Of a DNA stretch of 64,000 bases, positions 1 through 12,544 are shown piece after piece. Source of the stretch: Iris pallida (lineage: Eukaryota > Streptophyta > Magnoliopsida > Asparagales > Iridaceae); contig JANAVB010016203.1 of assembly GCA_029216955.1 (NCBI GenBank), positions 1-64,000 of the forward strand. The letters are read 5' to 3'. Every line of letters begins with the position of its first letter. Position 1 is the first letter of the stretch. The notes under the pieces are model-generated. The model did not search any database. It worked only from the letters and a program-made list of their open reading frames with translations, and was not told the origin of the DNA. The position numbers and the translations under genes were made by a program.

Positions 1-3000
1 CCACCTCCACCACTTCAACCATCACCACCACCGTCCGCTGCCACGGCCTCCGCCACCACGGCCTCCGCCACCACCGCGACCGCGCCACTGCCTTGCCTCG
101 GCCTAGCCCGCCCCCATGCAGGCAGCAGCTGCAACAGCGGCGGCGCAGCAGCATGCGTAGCCCGCGCGCACGGCCACGCGCGCCGGCGAAGGCCGCCGCC
201 GTCGCACACCGTCGTGGCCTCCCTGATGCGCGTGCACCCCGGCGACCTCCCCCAGTCCACCACCTTCTTCCCCGACGTGCCGAATATCCTATCCGTGTAT
301 TTTGAATAGAATTCCGTCGGCGCGCGAGTTTGGAACTCAAAATTCGTGTCCCATCGCAGCGACTTCGTACGAATTTTCTGGTCAATCCGACTGTTGGATC
401 GACGAACTCCTTGCTCCCGCCTCAATCTCGGTATATAGCACTTCACTTCCCTCAATTTTTGTCCGTTAATTTCGTCGTTTGATACCTCAAAACCGGCCAC
501 CAAGTTGACACTTTGAATTGAACTATTTTTGGACAGTTTCATGGAGCCGACTTCGTCAGCTCGTAACTCCGTCGTCGCAGCTTCGGTTGGCGCACTACCA
601 GTTTTTGTGCGCAGCTGGTATAACCCTCTTTCTGCCTCCTTTAAGTTTCGTTTCATTATAAGCACGTTTGGTTGGTCGAATTCGACGCCAAAGTTGGCCG
701 TCCGAATTCTTGAATTTGCACTTGTTAAATTCCATTTTTGAACCTGGGACTTTGAATTCAATTTCTGACACCACCAGTAGACTCGTGGCATCGTTCTGGC
801 ATGTTTTCATATAAAGTTTGCTTGATTTGGAGAACATGGGCCCTGGCACGTATTTCGGTGCAAAGCGGGTCCCACATTCCGAGTCAACGGGTCACTTTGA
901 GATCGGCTCATCAGAATCCAATTCCGGATATACCGTTGAGTTCGTATCGTCATTTTGGACTCGTTGACATATAATTTGCTGAGTTTTGAAAACATTTGCT
1001 TTGGCACGCATTTCGGTGCAAATTGGATTCTAAATGTCCGCGTCAACGTGTCATTTTGTGATCGGGACATCGGAATCCTATTTCGGACATACCGTTGGAT
1101 TCGTATCATCATTCTAGATTCATGGACATATAATTTGCTAGGTTTTGTAGACTTCTATCCTGACAAATTTTTTGGAGCAAAGTGTGTCCAACGGCGGACA
1201 TCATTTTGACCTAAAATTATCGTTTTGCTCCTGTGTCTAAATTGGACTTATGGGTAGGCTATCCTAGCTAATTTGACCGTTATGGACATGTTGGTGATAT
1301 TTATTTTATCATCCGACAACATCTGTAGATTTTGCTTATGTATTATCCTTAATTTGTAATTAATTTTTTTTCAGAAATTGTTACTTTTTGTTTTTGAATT
1401 TTTATATATATTTTAATTGCTGTAAAAACCTGGAAAAAATTGTATTTAAATACTATATTAATTTAGCTAATTTATTATAAATTTTTCAGCATTTAATAAG
1501 TACTTTTGGTATTTTATAAAAATAGGAAAACAGAACTCATTTTCAGGATACATGTGTTTACTGATTTTTAGTAAATATTTATGAAGGTTTATAAATTCCA
1601 AAAAAATTATTATAAATTTCTATAATTAACGAGGATCATTTTGGTACTTTATTTTATGTATATTTGAGCTTTTTGTCTGTCTCAAAAATTATTAGAACTC
1701 AGTGTACAGTTTGATTTATTTATTGAATAGTTACGACTTGCAATATTTTGTGTTATTTTGAGTTATTGTAGTATTGGACCTCAACCCGTACTAGTGTAAA
1801 GGCCCTAGAAAATTAGTTTGGATATAGTGTCACTCCACATTAGAATTTTATGCTAGGTCTCCACTTGGCTAGTATCCAGTTAGGAGTCGTGTCACACCAC
1901 TAGTGTAATATTAAACATAGCTTAGAGGCTGAGTTTGTATATCATTATTGACAGGACACCGGACATCTATATCTTCGCACTAGTATTCTTGCTTTGCTCG
2001 AGACAAGTACATCTACAAACTCATTTACTGTCTTTTAATGCTAGAACATGTATTAATCCTGTTAAAATACTGATCCTTGAGGTAGCAAGTTATATCTTCA
2101 CATGTTTTATACTGCTCCCAGTACCTGCCATGCTTATACTGCTTCCAGTATCTTTCACATGCTTTATACTGTTCTCGTATCACTCACATGTTAATAAAAA
2201 TGGGTTAAGGAAAAACTGTTAGTAGTGTACGTGATCATGACCCCCTTCTCCGTATGTATTTACCGAGCTGTGTTATATTCTATTTATAACTTTGTCGTAT
2301 GTCTGATCTCGCATTTGTTTATGGATATACATCGATGCCGTTAGGGGTACGTATGTACACTTCAGAAAATTGATATGTACCACTGTACATCCTATTTTAC
2401 CTATTGACTGATCACTCACCTACAGTTTTAAACTTTAAAACGAATATGTATTGCCATGATAGACTATGAGATATGCCATGTTCCCTATGTTACTATGATA
2501 ATGTGATTCCAGTCATACCATGATTCCAGATATGCCATGTTCCCTATGTTACTATGATACTGTGATCCCAGTTGTACCATGAGGCTATGTTTCCAGTATT
2601 TTCTGTTTTATAGACTTATCATACCATATTTCTTGTTGTACATCTCTTTCATTATATATTCAGTACTTTAGTTGTAGAGGTTGTACTTGCTCCCGTCCTG
2701 ACAGGATAACGTTGTAGGTTTACTTTTCGAGAAAGAAATGCTATGTGATACATGTTATGGCACTGGTTTTGAGGACCTGGCCTTAGCTCCAGAAGAGGCC
2801 CCAGCGGGGAACCTTGCTTAGATATTTTTCATGTGTTTTGAGACTTAGACTTTGTTTTGAACTTATATTTGGATACTGAACTTTGTCTCCAGTTAGATAC
2901 TTGGAAGTGTATTATTAAGTCTGTACTTGTTTACCTTCGCTTATAGATGCTGTGTTGTGATGAACCTTTAAATGTGATATTAGAACTGTTAGTAGCTTAG

Positions 3001-3101
3001 ATCTTTTATTGTCTATTCTTAGAACAGCTTACTACGCTTTACCAAGCGTAGGCTGGACATGGCTCGGCCCGGCCCAACAATTTGGGTAACGGGTTATGAC
3101 A
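1..3101 (+). repeat. 5' LTR of element A (left end outside window)
   Basis: This stretch aligns almost base for base with 6371-7471 joined to 33198-35192, so it is the second copy of a long terminal repeat. It ends in ...GGGTTATGACA at 3101, with a CA terminus like the other copy (GGGTCGTGACA at 35192). The first 300 bases are GC-rich with CCACCA-type repeats; the rest is AT-rich. There is no convincing protein; short open frames here are chance. The visible 3.1 kb correspond to the last 70 percent of a repeat of about 4.35 kb. Orientation is plus, judged from the polypurine tract before the other copy. Confidence 0.88.
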
Positions 3102-3108
3102 TGTTTTT

Positions 3109-3129
3109 AGTGGCGGCCCATGCAGGTCT
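3109..3129 (+). other. Putative primer-binding region of element A
   Basis: Eight bases after the LTR lies AGTGGCGGCCCATGCAGGTCT. The same block, AGTGGTAGCCCATACAGGTCT, is found on the minus strand next to the LTR of element D at 36786-36806. Position and the leading TGG fit a primer-binding site, but the sequence is not the initiator-Met type used by B and C. Which tRNA, if any, it matches I cannot tell. Confidence 0.4.
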
Positions 3130-5080
3130 AGACTTAAATTATTTGGTTACACCAAGCATGCCTGCAATTAGGATCTTAGGACAACTTGTTAACACTAGGG
3201 ATAAACATTTTGAACACCTAGAGGATTTCTAGGATTGCAACATAGGAGAACTCATCACAGCATATGACCGTTAACTGTATTTAGTATCTTGCTTGAAATT
3301 CAGTGGGTTACAATTTTGACCAGGATAGTACCCTTGGGATGACCCCTGAGGATCTCACTCTAATCTTACCTAGAAATCTGTTTTGCTTATTTTTATTTTC
3401 TCTTCCTTAAATTCGTTGTTGAATTTAATTTCTGATTTTCGTTGTTGACTTTGATCTTGCATCGTGATAAATTTTGTGGATTAAATTGTTGTATATCCTG
3501 ATAAGGTAAATGTCTGCTTTATTCATGGAGTTTAGAATTTATCGCAGCCATATTAACTGGTATGACAAAAACATAGGGCCTGATTTTGAGTATACTTATC
3601 CTAGTTATGGAATTTAGATTTTCTCGCAGCCATACCGGTTGGCGTGGCGAGGATTCTAGATAACATAATTATAGGGTGTATACCATAGTTATGACTCTAT
3701 CGTTTATTGCATCTAGGCTTACTGGTGTGGCGAAAATTCTGGCAACATGATTTCAGGAAGACGTGTATAGTTATCAGATCAAATCTCAACTTGGTTCACT
3801 TCGTTATGACCGAATGAGCAAGAACAAATTCTTATTATCATTCTTTCCAGTCTAGATTAACTCTGTTCTATCTACATCTACAACTAGGATTACAGGTTCT
3901 CTAGGACTTTCCAATAGGATTGCTTTCGCGTTATCTTTTGGACATAATTATTTTTGTGTTCCATCTTTCCTATGACTTGACTAAACACTTCTTTGTTAAC
4001 CTCTTGGGTAATTCTTCTCGTTATGCATCTCGTTGTCTTCGTACCATTCTTGGAGATATTTTGACGAACTTTTCTGTCTTGCTTGACCTTTAACTTGTTT
4101 GGACACTGTTATGGATTGCTTGACCCAGTCTTAGGCCTTGTTACCTTCTATTTTGATAGATGACCGAAATAGCTAAACCTCGTTAACTAATTCTATAGTA
4201 TAACTATAATTGTATTGTGTGTTTGTGATAAGTACTTTTCCTAGGGATTGGTGAGATTAAGTTTATAGGATGAGTATGGGTGACTGACTGTAGTAGACTT
4301 GGAAACCATTAAGAACGATTGCATTGATAGTATAAATTGATGATAGGATATCTAAGATGGAGAAATGAGATATTATATTATTGTGACTATAGATTGAGGA
4401 TTAAAATCTTGTGCTTAGAAGTTGAGGATTTAGCATTTGTAGAATTTTGGTTGGTTACCTCTATCAAATTGCATGTAATTAGAGGGTATATCGATATATG
4501 GAATGGTATAGAATAAGTTAGAATGAGATATAATATTGCATATGAGTTCGAAAAGATATCAGTTAAAAAGACAAGGAACAAGACAAAGACATATGTACAT
4601 TGGTAATTAATAAGTCGGGAGTTTTGAAATCGAGGATTTATATTCGGAGGACTTGTTGAGTAAAAGAAGAAGGCTCTACGCCAAGGATAAGAATTGAACG
4701 TATAATTTCAAGGAGAAACTGTAGGAAAGGATTGACGACAAATGATGCAAAGGAACTGTGGATTGATAGAATAAGGATACTTAGGATGTGATAAGGAAAT
4801 CAAGTATTTACAAATTGAGGTTGGAAATATGATTGATGATTAAGCATTTTAGGCTTATAGACATGTCCAGAGAATGACCTATATTTTAAAGTATACGTTA
4901 AGGTTCTATGTTTGAAAGATTCTAAAGGATGTATGACGTAGTTTATGATAGAAGGACTTTGTTGAACCTGAACCAAAAAGATTGTAAAGAGAAATAGAAG
5001 AGATGATTACAAGGGTAGCAGATTGAGTATCATAGCCGGAGCAGCTACATGTTATAGATTGACCTATTGGATGATTTTTA

Positions 5081-5115
5081 ATTTCGAGGACGAAATTTTT
5101 GTAAGGTGGGTAGGA
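5081..5115 (+). other. Polypurine tract region of element A
   Basis: Just before the 3' LTR lies ATTTCGAGGACGAAATTTTT followed by a G-rich purine run ending GGTGGGTAGGA. The TTCGAGGACGAA block followed by a short purine run is characteristic of the 3' end of Tekay-type plant chromoviruses and is also seen (reverse strand) in B and C. It primes plus-strand DNA synthesis and fixes the LTR start at 5116 and the plus orientation. Confidence 0.75.
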
Positions 5116-5927
5116 TGTAAGCCCCCTGAATTTCAGGATTTATTTTAAATTTTCTGAATGAATTATTTTCGATAAATATTTTATTATTTAATTATTTGTG
5201 ATCATTAATGTACCTTCCCGTGACTTTGACTTCTGAAGCGTCAGGGATGCCAATCTCTGTAAACTCTCTTCATGGGTTTTGAAGTAGACAAGATTATCTT
5301 CATTTTGATATATTATATCCCACTTGAACTCGTTCCCTTGTGCTCTTTTTGTATCGCGCAACTTCGGGTCGACTTAGACCAATTAATTATTGAATAATTA
5401 TTTCCACTTTTATCTTTCATCATCGTTTGCACGTTACAGTGACTTTTAATTTAGGAGCACCAGACCAGTCATTTTCTCAGAACCAACTCCTCATGAATGA
5501 TCTACTCGAGACGCTCTTCATCTATGACCTTCGTGTCCCACTCAGACACTCCATTTTCTGCTTTATTTTCTTCGCACAATTTTTCGGGTCAATTTAGGCC
5601 GATTAATTATCTACCGTAAAACCTGATTTAATTTCCAATTTAATTTCGGGACCCGACATTGATCCAACCTAGTCGACCTAAAGTATGGACGTAGCCCACA
5701 TGAAGCCTACTACCCACATGAAACTTGTGTCCCATTTATTTGAGTTCCCGCATATTATTTATTTGCCCATTATCATAAATACATATTTAATTCAATTATT
5801 GTACCATGTCCGATTTTGACCCAACCCGGCTCGACCGAACCCAAACCCAAGCTCAATATTGTTCTCTAATGACTGCCCAAATACCCCATACAATATTTCT
5901 CTTCCCTATTTTAAATATCCTTCCCTC

Positions 5928-5932
<5 letters not shown>

Positions 5933-6015
<83 letters not shown>
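5933..6015. repeat. (TA)n microsatellite in LTR A
   Basis: About 80 bases of uninterrupted AT dinucleotide, followed by CT-rich and CCACCA-rich sequence. The TATATATATAC at 6156-6168 is a possible TATA region for the LTR promoter, with CT-rich leader downstream. Open frames through the run (Ile-Tyr repeats) are artefacts. Confidence 0.95.
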
Positions 6016-6018
<3 letters not shown>

Positions 6019-7466
6019 TCTCTCTCTCTCCTTACACACCACCTCACCCCCTCCCCTCTCTACCAGCACACAGCACCCCCTATTCTTGGCCGACCTCTCT
6101 CTCTCCTTCTCTCTCAAATATCTCTCTCCCACTATTCTAACACTCTCTCACTCTTTATATATATATACATACACCTCTCCCTCTCTCTCCTCTAAACCAC
6201 ACAAACACAACACCACCACCACAGCTGACCTCCACCACCATCTCAGCCACCACTCCCATCCATGCCGAACACCTACAACCACCACCTCCATCTTCTTTTC
6301 ATCCTCTTCTTCATCATCTACATCACCACCATCATCACCAACTCCATCACCAACACCACACCACATCACCACTACCTCCACCACTTCAACCATCACCACC
6401 ACCATCCGCCGCCACGGCCTCCGCCACCACCGGCGACTGCGCCACCGTCGTACCTCGGCCTAGCCTGCCCCCGCGCAGGCAGCAGCAGCTGCAACATCGA
6501 GCGGCGCAGCAGCATGCGTAGCCGCGCGCACACGGCCACACGCGCCGACGATCGCCGTCGCCGTCGCACACCGCCGTGGCCCCCCCTGATGAGCGCGCAC
6601 CCCCGACAACCTCCCCCAGTCCACCACCTTCTTCTCTGACGCGCCGAATAGCATGTTCGTGCGTTTTGAACGGAATCCCGTTGGCACGCGCGAGTTTGAA
6701 ACTCAAAATTCGTGTCCCGTCGTAGCGACTTCGCGTAGATTTTCTGGTCAATCCGACCGTTGGGTCGGCGAACTCCTTGCTCCGTCTCAATCTTGGTATA
6801 TAGCACTTCACTTCCCTCAATTTTTGTCCGTTAATTTCGTCGTTTGATACCTCAAAACTGGACACCAAGATGACACTTTGAATTGAACTGTTTTTAGACA
6901 GTTTCGTGGAGCCGACTTCGTCAGCTCGTAACTCCGCCGTAGCAGCTTCGGTTGGCGTGCTACCTGTTCCTGTGCGCTGCTGGTATAATCCTCTTCCTTC
7001 CTTCTTTAAGTTTTATTTCATTATAAGCACGTTTGGTTGGTCGAATTCGACGTCAAAGTTGGGCATCCGAATTCTTTATTTTGCACTTTTTAAATATCAT
7101 TTTTGAACCCGGGACTCCGGATTCAATTTTTGACACCACTAGTAGACTCGTGGCATCGTTCTGGCATATTTTCATATAAAGTTTGCTTGATTTGGAGAAC
7201 ATGGGCCGTGGCACGCATTTCGGTACAAAACGGGTCCCATATTCCGAGTCAACATGTCACTTTTAGATCGGCTCATCGGAATCCAATTTCTGATATACCA
7301 TTGAGTTCATATCATCATTCTGGACTCGTTGACATATAATTTGCTGAGTTTTGAAGACATTTGCTCGGACACGTATTTCGATCCAAACTGGATTCCAAAT
7401 GTCCGCGTCAACGTGTCATTTTGTGATCGGGACATCGGAATCCTATTTCGGACATACTATTGGGTT

Positions 7467-7471
7467 CGTAT
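7467..7471. other. Target site duplication of element C (left)
   Basis: CGTAT at 7467-7471 is repeated exactly at 33193-33197. Joining the flanks through one copy restores the sequence seen in the intact 5' LTR of A around 1101-1106. A 5-bp duplication is normal for LTR retrotransposon integrase. Confidence 0.95.
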
Positions 7472-9526
7472 TGTCATGCCCCGCTCCCGCAGGAGCGATC
7501 GTCCTCGCTAAGGCGTGATGCCGCACGGGCCTAGGTTGCGCCCGTGCAAGGCTAAGTCCAGAAACGGCTGATTTGAGCTAGGCCACAGAGCCGCACAGAG
7601 TGTCCCCATTTACAGCGAAAAGTAAATGAACACAAATTGAAGCGAACTCAACTCTTTATTGATATTCAAGAAGTTTACAAGTGGCGCTAGGCCGAGTTTA
7701 CAAGTCTCTCAAGCTCTCTCTCTCTCTGAAACATAAAAGGCGTGCCAAGTGGCTTACAAGATGGAATGATTCATGGTGATGTTCCGATACATTATGTCCT
7801 GTATATGGTGCTCCAGCTCCTTGCAACGCTCCAAGGCTCCAGAGATAGCTCCGCGCCTTAGCACGTTCGAGGAAAGCTCCGCACCCGCCGACGTTTCTTG
7901 CTTCTTGCAAGCAGACTGTGGGGTTATCAGTACATTATTATGCACTGGTGGGAAGGCTAGCTCGCCCACAATGCTATCATTACCAAACATGTTCTATTTA
8001 CTTTTGTGCATCTCTATCATTCATTTTCTTTCTAATCTTGCCTTAGGATCAATTTCAAGGCATATTTCATAGCCTATCTCGTGTTGCCAATTTCAAGTGT
8101 CGCATGAAAATACATACATGACTTACCCATACTTACCGTCCGGCCTTCCCTGTTCAATGTAAACCAAGTTACTCAACAATTCATATATTTCAACTTAACA
8201 TGATTCACGTAAACATTCAGTGCTAAGGGCGTGTTCCTACCTTAGATTCTAACGCGTCGTAGGCGTGTTTTCAAATTTATTTGTACGAAGTACTCCTTAT
8301 CATTTGGTGCGTTACATTTCAAGCCTATTCATAAGGCGCTTCATTCAGTTAACTTTAGACTACTTTGATTTCAATGCAAGGACTTGCACGTGGATTGCCA
8401 CCAGCAAAGCCCACCGAAATCTATATTCACCGGTCGCTGGCATGTCAGCCATTTTGGACATTTTCTCCTATGGCATTCTCATCTATCAAGCGTGATGGCT
8501 GGTACACCTTGATAGACTATTGAACAACCGGCCCTATGTTTGGTTATGTGCCCAAGCCCATACACCTGTCCGCCCGTAGGCCATGATTCCGCGTAGGCCG
8601 GCCACGATAACGTCGTTCGTTGCCCTCAGAATCCCTTTTCACTCGTACACGAGCCGTCCACGACCATTTCGTATTTTATTGTTATTTTAACTTAACGGCT
8701 GTCTCTGAGCCGTAGGCTAACCCTTAGCCATAATGCGTTATCGACCAGGTTGGCGTCCGTGCAGCGCGGGTAGCGAGCCCCATTGTACGTGCCCGTCACA
8801 CCTATCGCTAACCATTCTTTCCTTTCTTATCTTTCATTCATTCTTTCTTTCACTTGTCCGTTTGTTCATTGATTCATTTCATTCACATACTCATTCATTC
8901 ATTTATCGATTCATTCATTCACTTATTCATTTATATATTTTGCAACTCCTCGTGCGGGAGTCGCCTTGGCGACCCATCGGTACCATAATCTTTCAATGTT
9001 GATATACTCTACTCGGAACGACTATGTTGATAGTCTTCCCGTTTCATTGTTGTAATCCATTCATTGTTTCATTATTGAACGCATAGGAAACTCGAAATGT
9101 AAGCTCGTGCCTCAGCACGAGCGCGGAGTGCGGTGCTAGAGTTCTCACATTTTCTATATTCTTTTCCATGTTCTAACAAGCATACAAGATGGGATTATTC
9201 CCTTAGCTAGGTGCATTGAGTCATTTATTAGCATGCATGGTGTTATCGCCTAGTGATTCTAGCATCAGTGTCCGTATTGTTATGTGTCTAGGCTAAGCAA
9301 AGACGGGTTCATCGGAGCCACCCACCTTAGCGATGTTCGCATCAGCAGAGCGATACTCCGAGCGCGCCTTTGAAAGTCTAAGTCTGGATTCCTCTTGACG
9401 GGCCAATGTAAGTCTTGCATCGATTCTTCATCTGGTCGATGCCAACTCTTCGGGTCGACGGCTCGTTTGAGTCATTGCACTTGCCGTTTGAATCGGCGTT
9501 CCGCTAGGGCGGAGCGGGTCATTACA
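7472..9526 (-). repeat. Element C LTR copy 1 (3' LTR)
   Basis: Begins TGTCATGCCCCGCTCCCGC and ends GCGGGTCATTACA on the plus strand, that is TGTAATGACC...GGGCATGACA read in element direction. Length 2055 bp. It contains a (CATT)n-like pyrimidine stretch at 8806-8940. Near-identical to copies at 12545 and 17617. Confidence 0.92.
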
Positions 9527-9567
9527 TAATACACCACTCAAAACAAGTCTCGTCCTCGAGACTTCCT
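9527..9567 (-). other. Polypurine tract region, element C interior 1
   Basis: Read on the minus strand this is the CTCGAGGACGAGACTTG block followed by TTTGAGTGGTGTATTA and then the LTR start TGTAATG. It is the Tekay-type 3' signal. The same block closes interior 2 at 14598-14638. Confidence 0.65.
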
Positions 9568-12528
9568 AAGTGCAGGTCATCCTACTGTTCCCTAACTCAT
9601 GTCGTGTGCGTATCGTAGATAATTCCCATCGACTGGCTCATTGCTCGATGGCATCGAACTATACTCGATACCTTTCCAAGTTCCGTGTCGCATACGTTTG
9701 GGTCGATTTTTATTGAATGGCTTTTCTTTCATTTCAGAGTTGATAGTTCTTATTCAATTGTCGCGTTTCTTCGACTTGGTTGCTATTTTGACGTATCATG
9801 GGACAGAAACGGTCGTACGAGGTGCGTTGAAATTTTCAAACACAAGAGTCGTAGGCTGAGGCAAACTCACTCATTCGTTCATGTGCATCTCAACACCCAC
9901 TTGCAGCTGCATTCGAGTTCATCATATCGCTAGTTTGGATCGTGCACGCATTCAAGGCGTCCCCCGAATACGTACATTTCAACCAAGCTTAGCGACTAGC
10001 GAAGTCGGACAAGCTACTCGTGATAGTTTCAATTTGCCGATCGTTTTTGCTAACTTCGATTTAAAACCGAACTCGTGTGTGTATCACATATCGTTTATCT
10101 CGGTCCTCGAGATGATTCAATTCGCTTCTCAAGCGCTCTTGTCAACGAAATCAATACGATTTCTTCTTAGCGGAGTCAACCAAGTCTAAGTAATTCCTAT
10201 CCGATTCGAGACCAAGTATTGCACTATCATCGAGTACGTCTTCCGACCAATGATTCAATTCGTTATTCCAATTTTACTTGCGCATCATCCATTCCTATCA
10301 TTCCCTTCGTTTGGGGCCATTCTCATTGTCGTTCACGCACACTCCTAATTCCCCGTCCTACTCTAAGTCTTGTTGTCCCAAGTCTATCGTCCGTCCAGAC
10401 GATACTCTAATGTCAATCGCACAGGTTCAATCACTCGGCATAGGGTCGTCCGCCTATCTGCTAGGTCAACTCACAAGGTCATAGTTACAAGTCAAGTCTA
10501 TGGCTCATCGTGCAAGGTCGTTGCATGACGCTCGCCCCAAATCCTATGGTCAAACCATTTTGTTCGTTCGCACGAAAGTTTCTATCCAAGTTCGCTTCAC
10601 TCAAATTTCTAAACATTAAGCAGCGTTCACCCTATTCGCATCAACACATTCTTCGTTCCAAGTCCGAGCTCGTTTAGGAACGTCATCCTACTATAGGTTG
10701 TCCTCAACCAAATCCTCGGCATGTTATTATCGTGTGTCTGTACTAGCAATTTTCGTAGTCTATCTCTTCAAGTATGTTTGATTTTAATCCACCTATCCAT
10801 CCTATCCAATTATCGTAGTCAATTACAAGGTCGTCTAGCCTTGCAATATGTCGTGCCCTGATCTCATGCAAGTTTGATTATCCACGACGGACATGAATCA
10901 CCACATCAACGTTCCCGCAGAATAATCGTTCTCATCGGGACGTAACTCTTGCGTTGCGTCTAGACTTGCTTATTTTCGATACGCGGATTGGGTCTACTCA
11001 ATCCTCAAGTTTTCTCATTCTTCAATCGCAAGTCCTAACAATCCTCGAATTCTCCTTCGCTTCAAACCACAAGTCGAAGCAATCAAAATTGCCATATCAT
11101 GATATTTTGAGTTCGACCATTCCTGCTGGACATGAATCACCATGCCAACGCTCACGCGGAACGATCGTCCCAAATCTGACGTGACGCATGTGCGAGGCTG
11201 GAGTTACGCTCGCGCAAGACAAGATCGTTGTCGTTGTGGTTATCATCGAACAATCAAGTCACTTTCCTTCCTCATTCTAAACATTTTTTTCCAACATAGC
11301 ATCCTTCAAAACAATAACATCTAATACGATCATCATTCATAGAATCCGAGTACCCCCGAGTTATCGTACATCGATCTTTGATACGCCTCAATACCATCGA
11401 TGATGTACATAACCTGACGATCTTCCTTTTGCAACGAATTCTAAGTCATGTAACTTAATTTCCTCAATTCACATTGTCGCGTGCTAACTCTTCATCGAGC
11501 AACATCAATTTCAATTCCTTAGTCATTCTCGTATCCTCAAATCAATGTTTCCTATGCACGCTATCTTCCGACCGTGCTATTCCCGATCTCGTCCATGAGT
11601 AATTCACCTTAACTCAAGTTTCAATCCATTCAACTAAATTCAAAATCGCATGCACGATCTTCTATGTTTCCTCGACCAAGACCTCCATTCGTTTCATGAT
11701 TCGCACTACACATTCTGAATTCATCCAAACGATATCTCATTTGAGACTCTCGAAGTCGAAACCAACTAAGCGTTACTCATTCTAAGGCTTGCGCGATATC
11801 ATCGCTTGCCGACATACTCGTTCTATCCGTAAATCCTTTAGTCTCGCTCGAACAATTTCTATAACGTCCATACACCACTCAGGGTTCGAGCCACTCGACT
11901 AGTCGTCGACCCTCATTCTTATTCTTTTCCGAAGCTATCACATACACCACTCGGAGTCAAGTCATTCTACAAATCCTCAAAAGATCATTCGACTCCCAAT
12001 CGATGTGTTCAATCGCGTGTTCGTCCATTCCTCTAAGTCTAAGAACCACTTCTTGTATTCATTTTAGCGTTGGTCAAGTAGCGTCTCTATCAACATACGT
12101 TCTAAGTCTCACTTATTCTCGTCCGAGAGATAGTCGATCTCGTTCGCAACTCGTTTGCACAATAAAGTCTAGGTGCGCGATACTCGGCACGACATAGCCA
12201 AAAGGCTGCGTGCATAACCATCCCGTTCGAACTATACTTTGGTCTCGTGTACTCGTTCGCTAATGCCAGCGTAAGGTTATTCATGCACGCTTTGTGTTAG
12301 CTAACTTCTAGCATTTTATTTTTCTCTCGACATAAGTCCGTCGTGGTTTGGCACAAAAGCCTTCGCCTACCGATCCCGTTCAATCGAGTACTTGTACGAG
12401 CTTTTGAAAATATTAGACTTATTGTATTGAACATCCCAAGGCACAATGAGAGAGAGCGTAAACTTCTTTTTCCAACGACGAGCTTCCAAAACTGAGAAAT
12501 CAACGTAAAGTCCAAGGACGTAAAGCCG

Positions 12529-12541
12529 TGCTCTGATACCA
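12529..12541 (-). other. Primer-binding site, element C interior 1
   Basis: On the minus strand the sequence after the LTR is TGGTATCAGAGCA, complementary to the 3' end of plant initiator tRNA-Met. Three bases (GAT on the minus strand) separate it from the LTR. Confidence 0.92.
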
Positions 12542-12544
12542 ATC

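Larger units (their letters stand above)
3102..5115 (+). mobile_element. Interior of element A, non-coding (LARD-like)
   Basis: This is the whole stretch between the two LTRs of element A. At 2.0 kb it is far too short for gag-pol, and I find no open frame, zinc knuckle, reverse transcriptase or integrase motif in it. It is AT-rich, rich in GA-purine runs towards the 3' end. An element with large LTRs and a short non-coding interior fits the LARD class of non-autonomous Ty3/gypsy derivatives, which depend on enzymes from a relative. Deletion of a once-coding interior is the alternative. Confidence 0.7.
5116..7471 (+). repeat. 3' LTR of element A, left part
   Basis: Begins TGTAAGCCCCCTG at 5116 directly after the polypurine tract. 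The LTR is interrupted at 7471 by element C and resumes at 33198. From 6371 on it matches the 5' LTR at 1-1101. It includes a (TA)n run and a CT/CCACCA-rich stretch typical of the transcribed R region of plant LTRs. Confidence 0.88.
9527..12544 (-). mobile_element. Element C interior copy 1, non-coding
   Basis: 3018 bp between LTR copies 1 and 2, close to 14598-17616 throughout. It carries only the signals needed in cis: the reverse-strand TCGAGGACGA / polypurine end at 9527-9567 and the primer site at 12529-12541. The longest frames stay near 100 residues and match nothing I know. Function as a packaged non-coding RNA is inferred from the LARD class. Confidence 0.85.

Noticed and set aside
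15..791. 258-codon minus-strand frame at the window start
   Set aside because: It crosses LTR A sequence of mixed composition and is not kept in the second copy (6386-7130), where frames differ.
5911..6140. Ile-Tyr repeat proteins on both strands
   Set aside because: Pure (TA)n microsatellite read as codons; the same holds at 51197-51685 and 61047-62171.
6148..6868. Several overlapping frames of 75-160 codons near the A LTR
   Set aside because: GC-rich CCACCA-type repeat gives open frames on both strands. The other LTR copy does not keep the same frames, and no motif is present.
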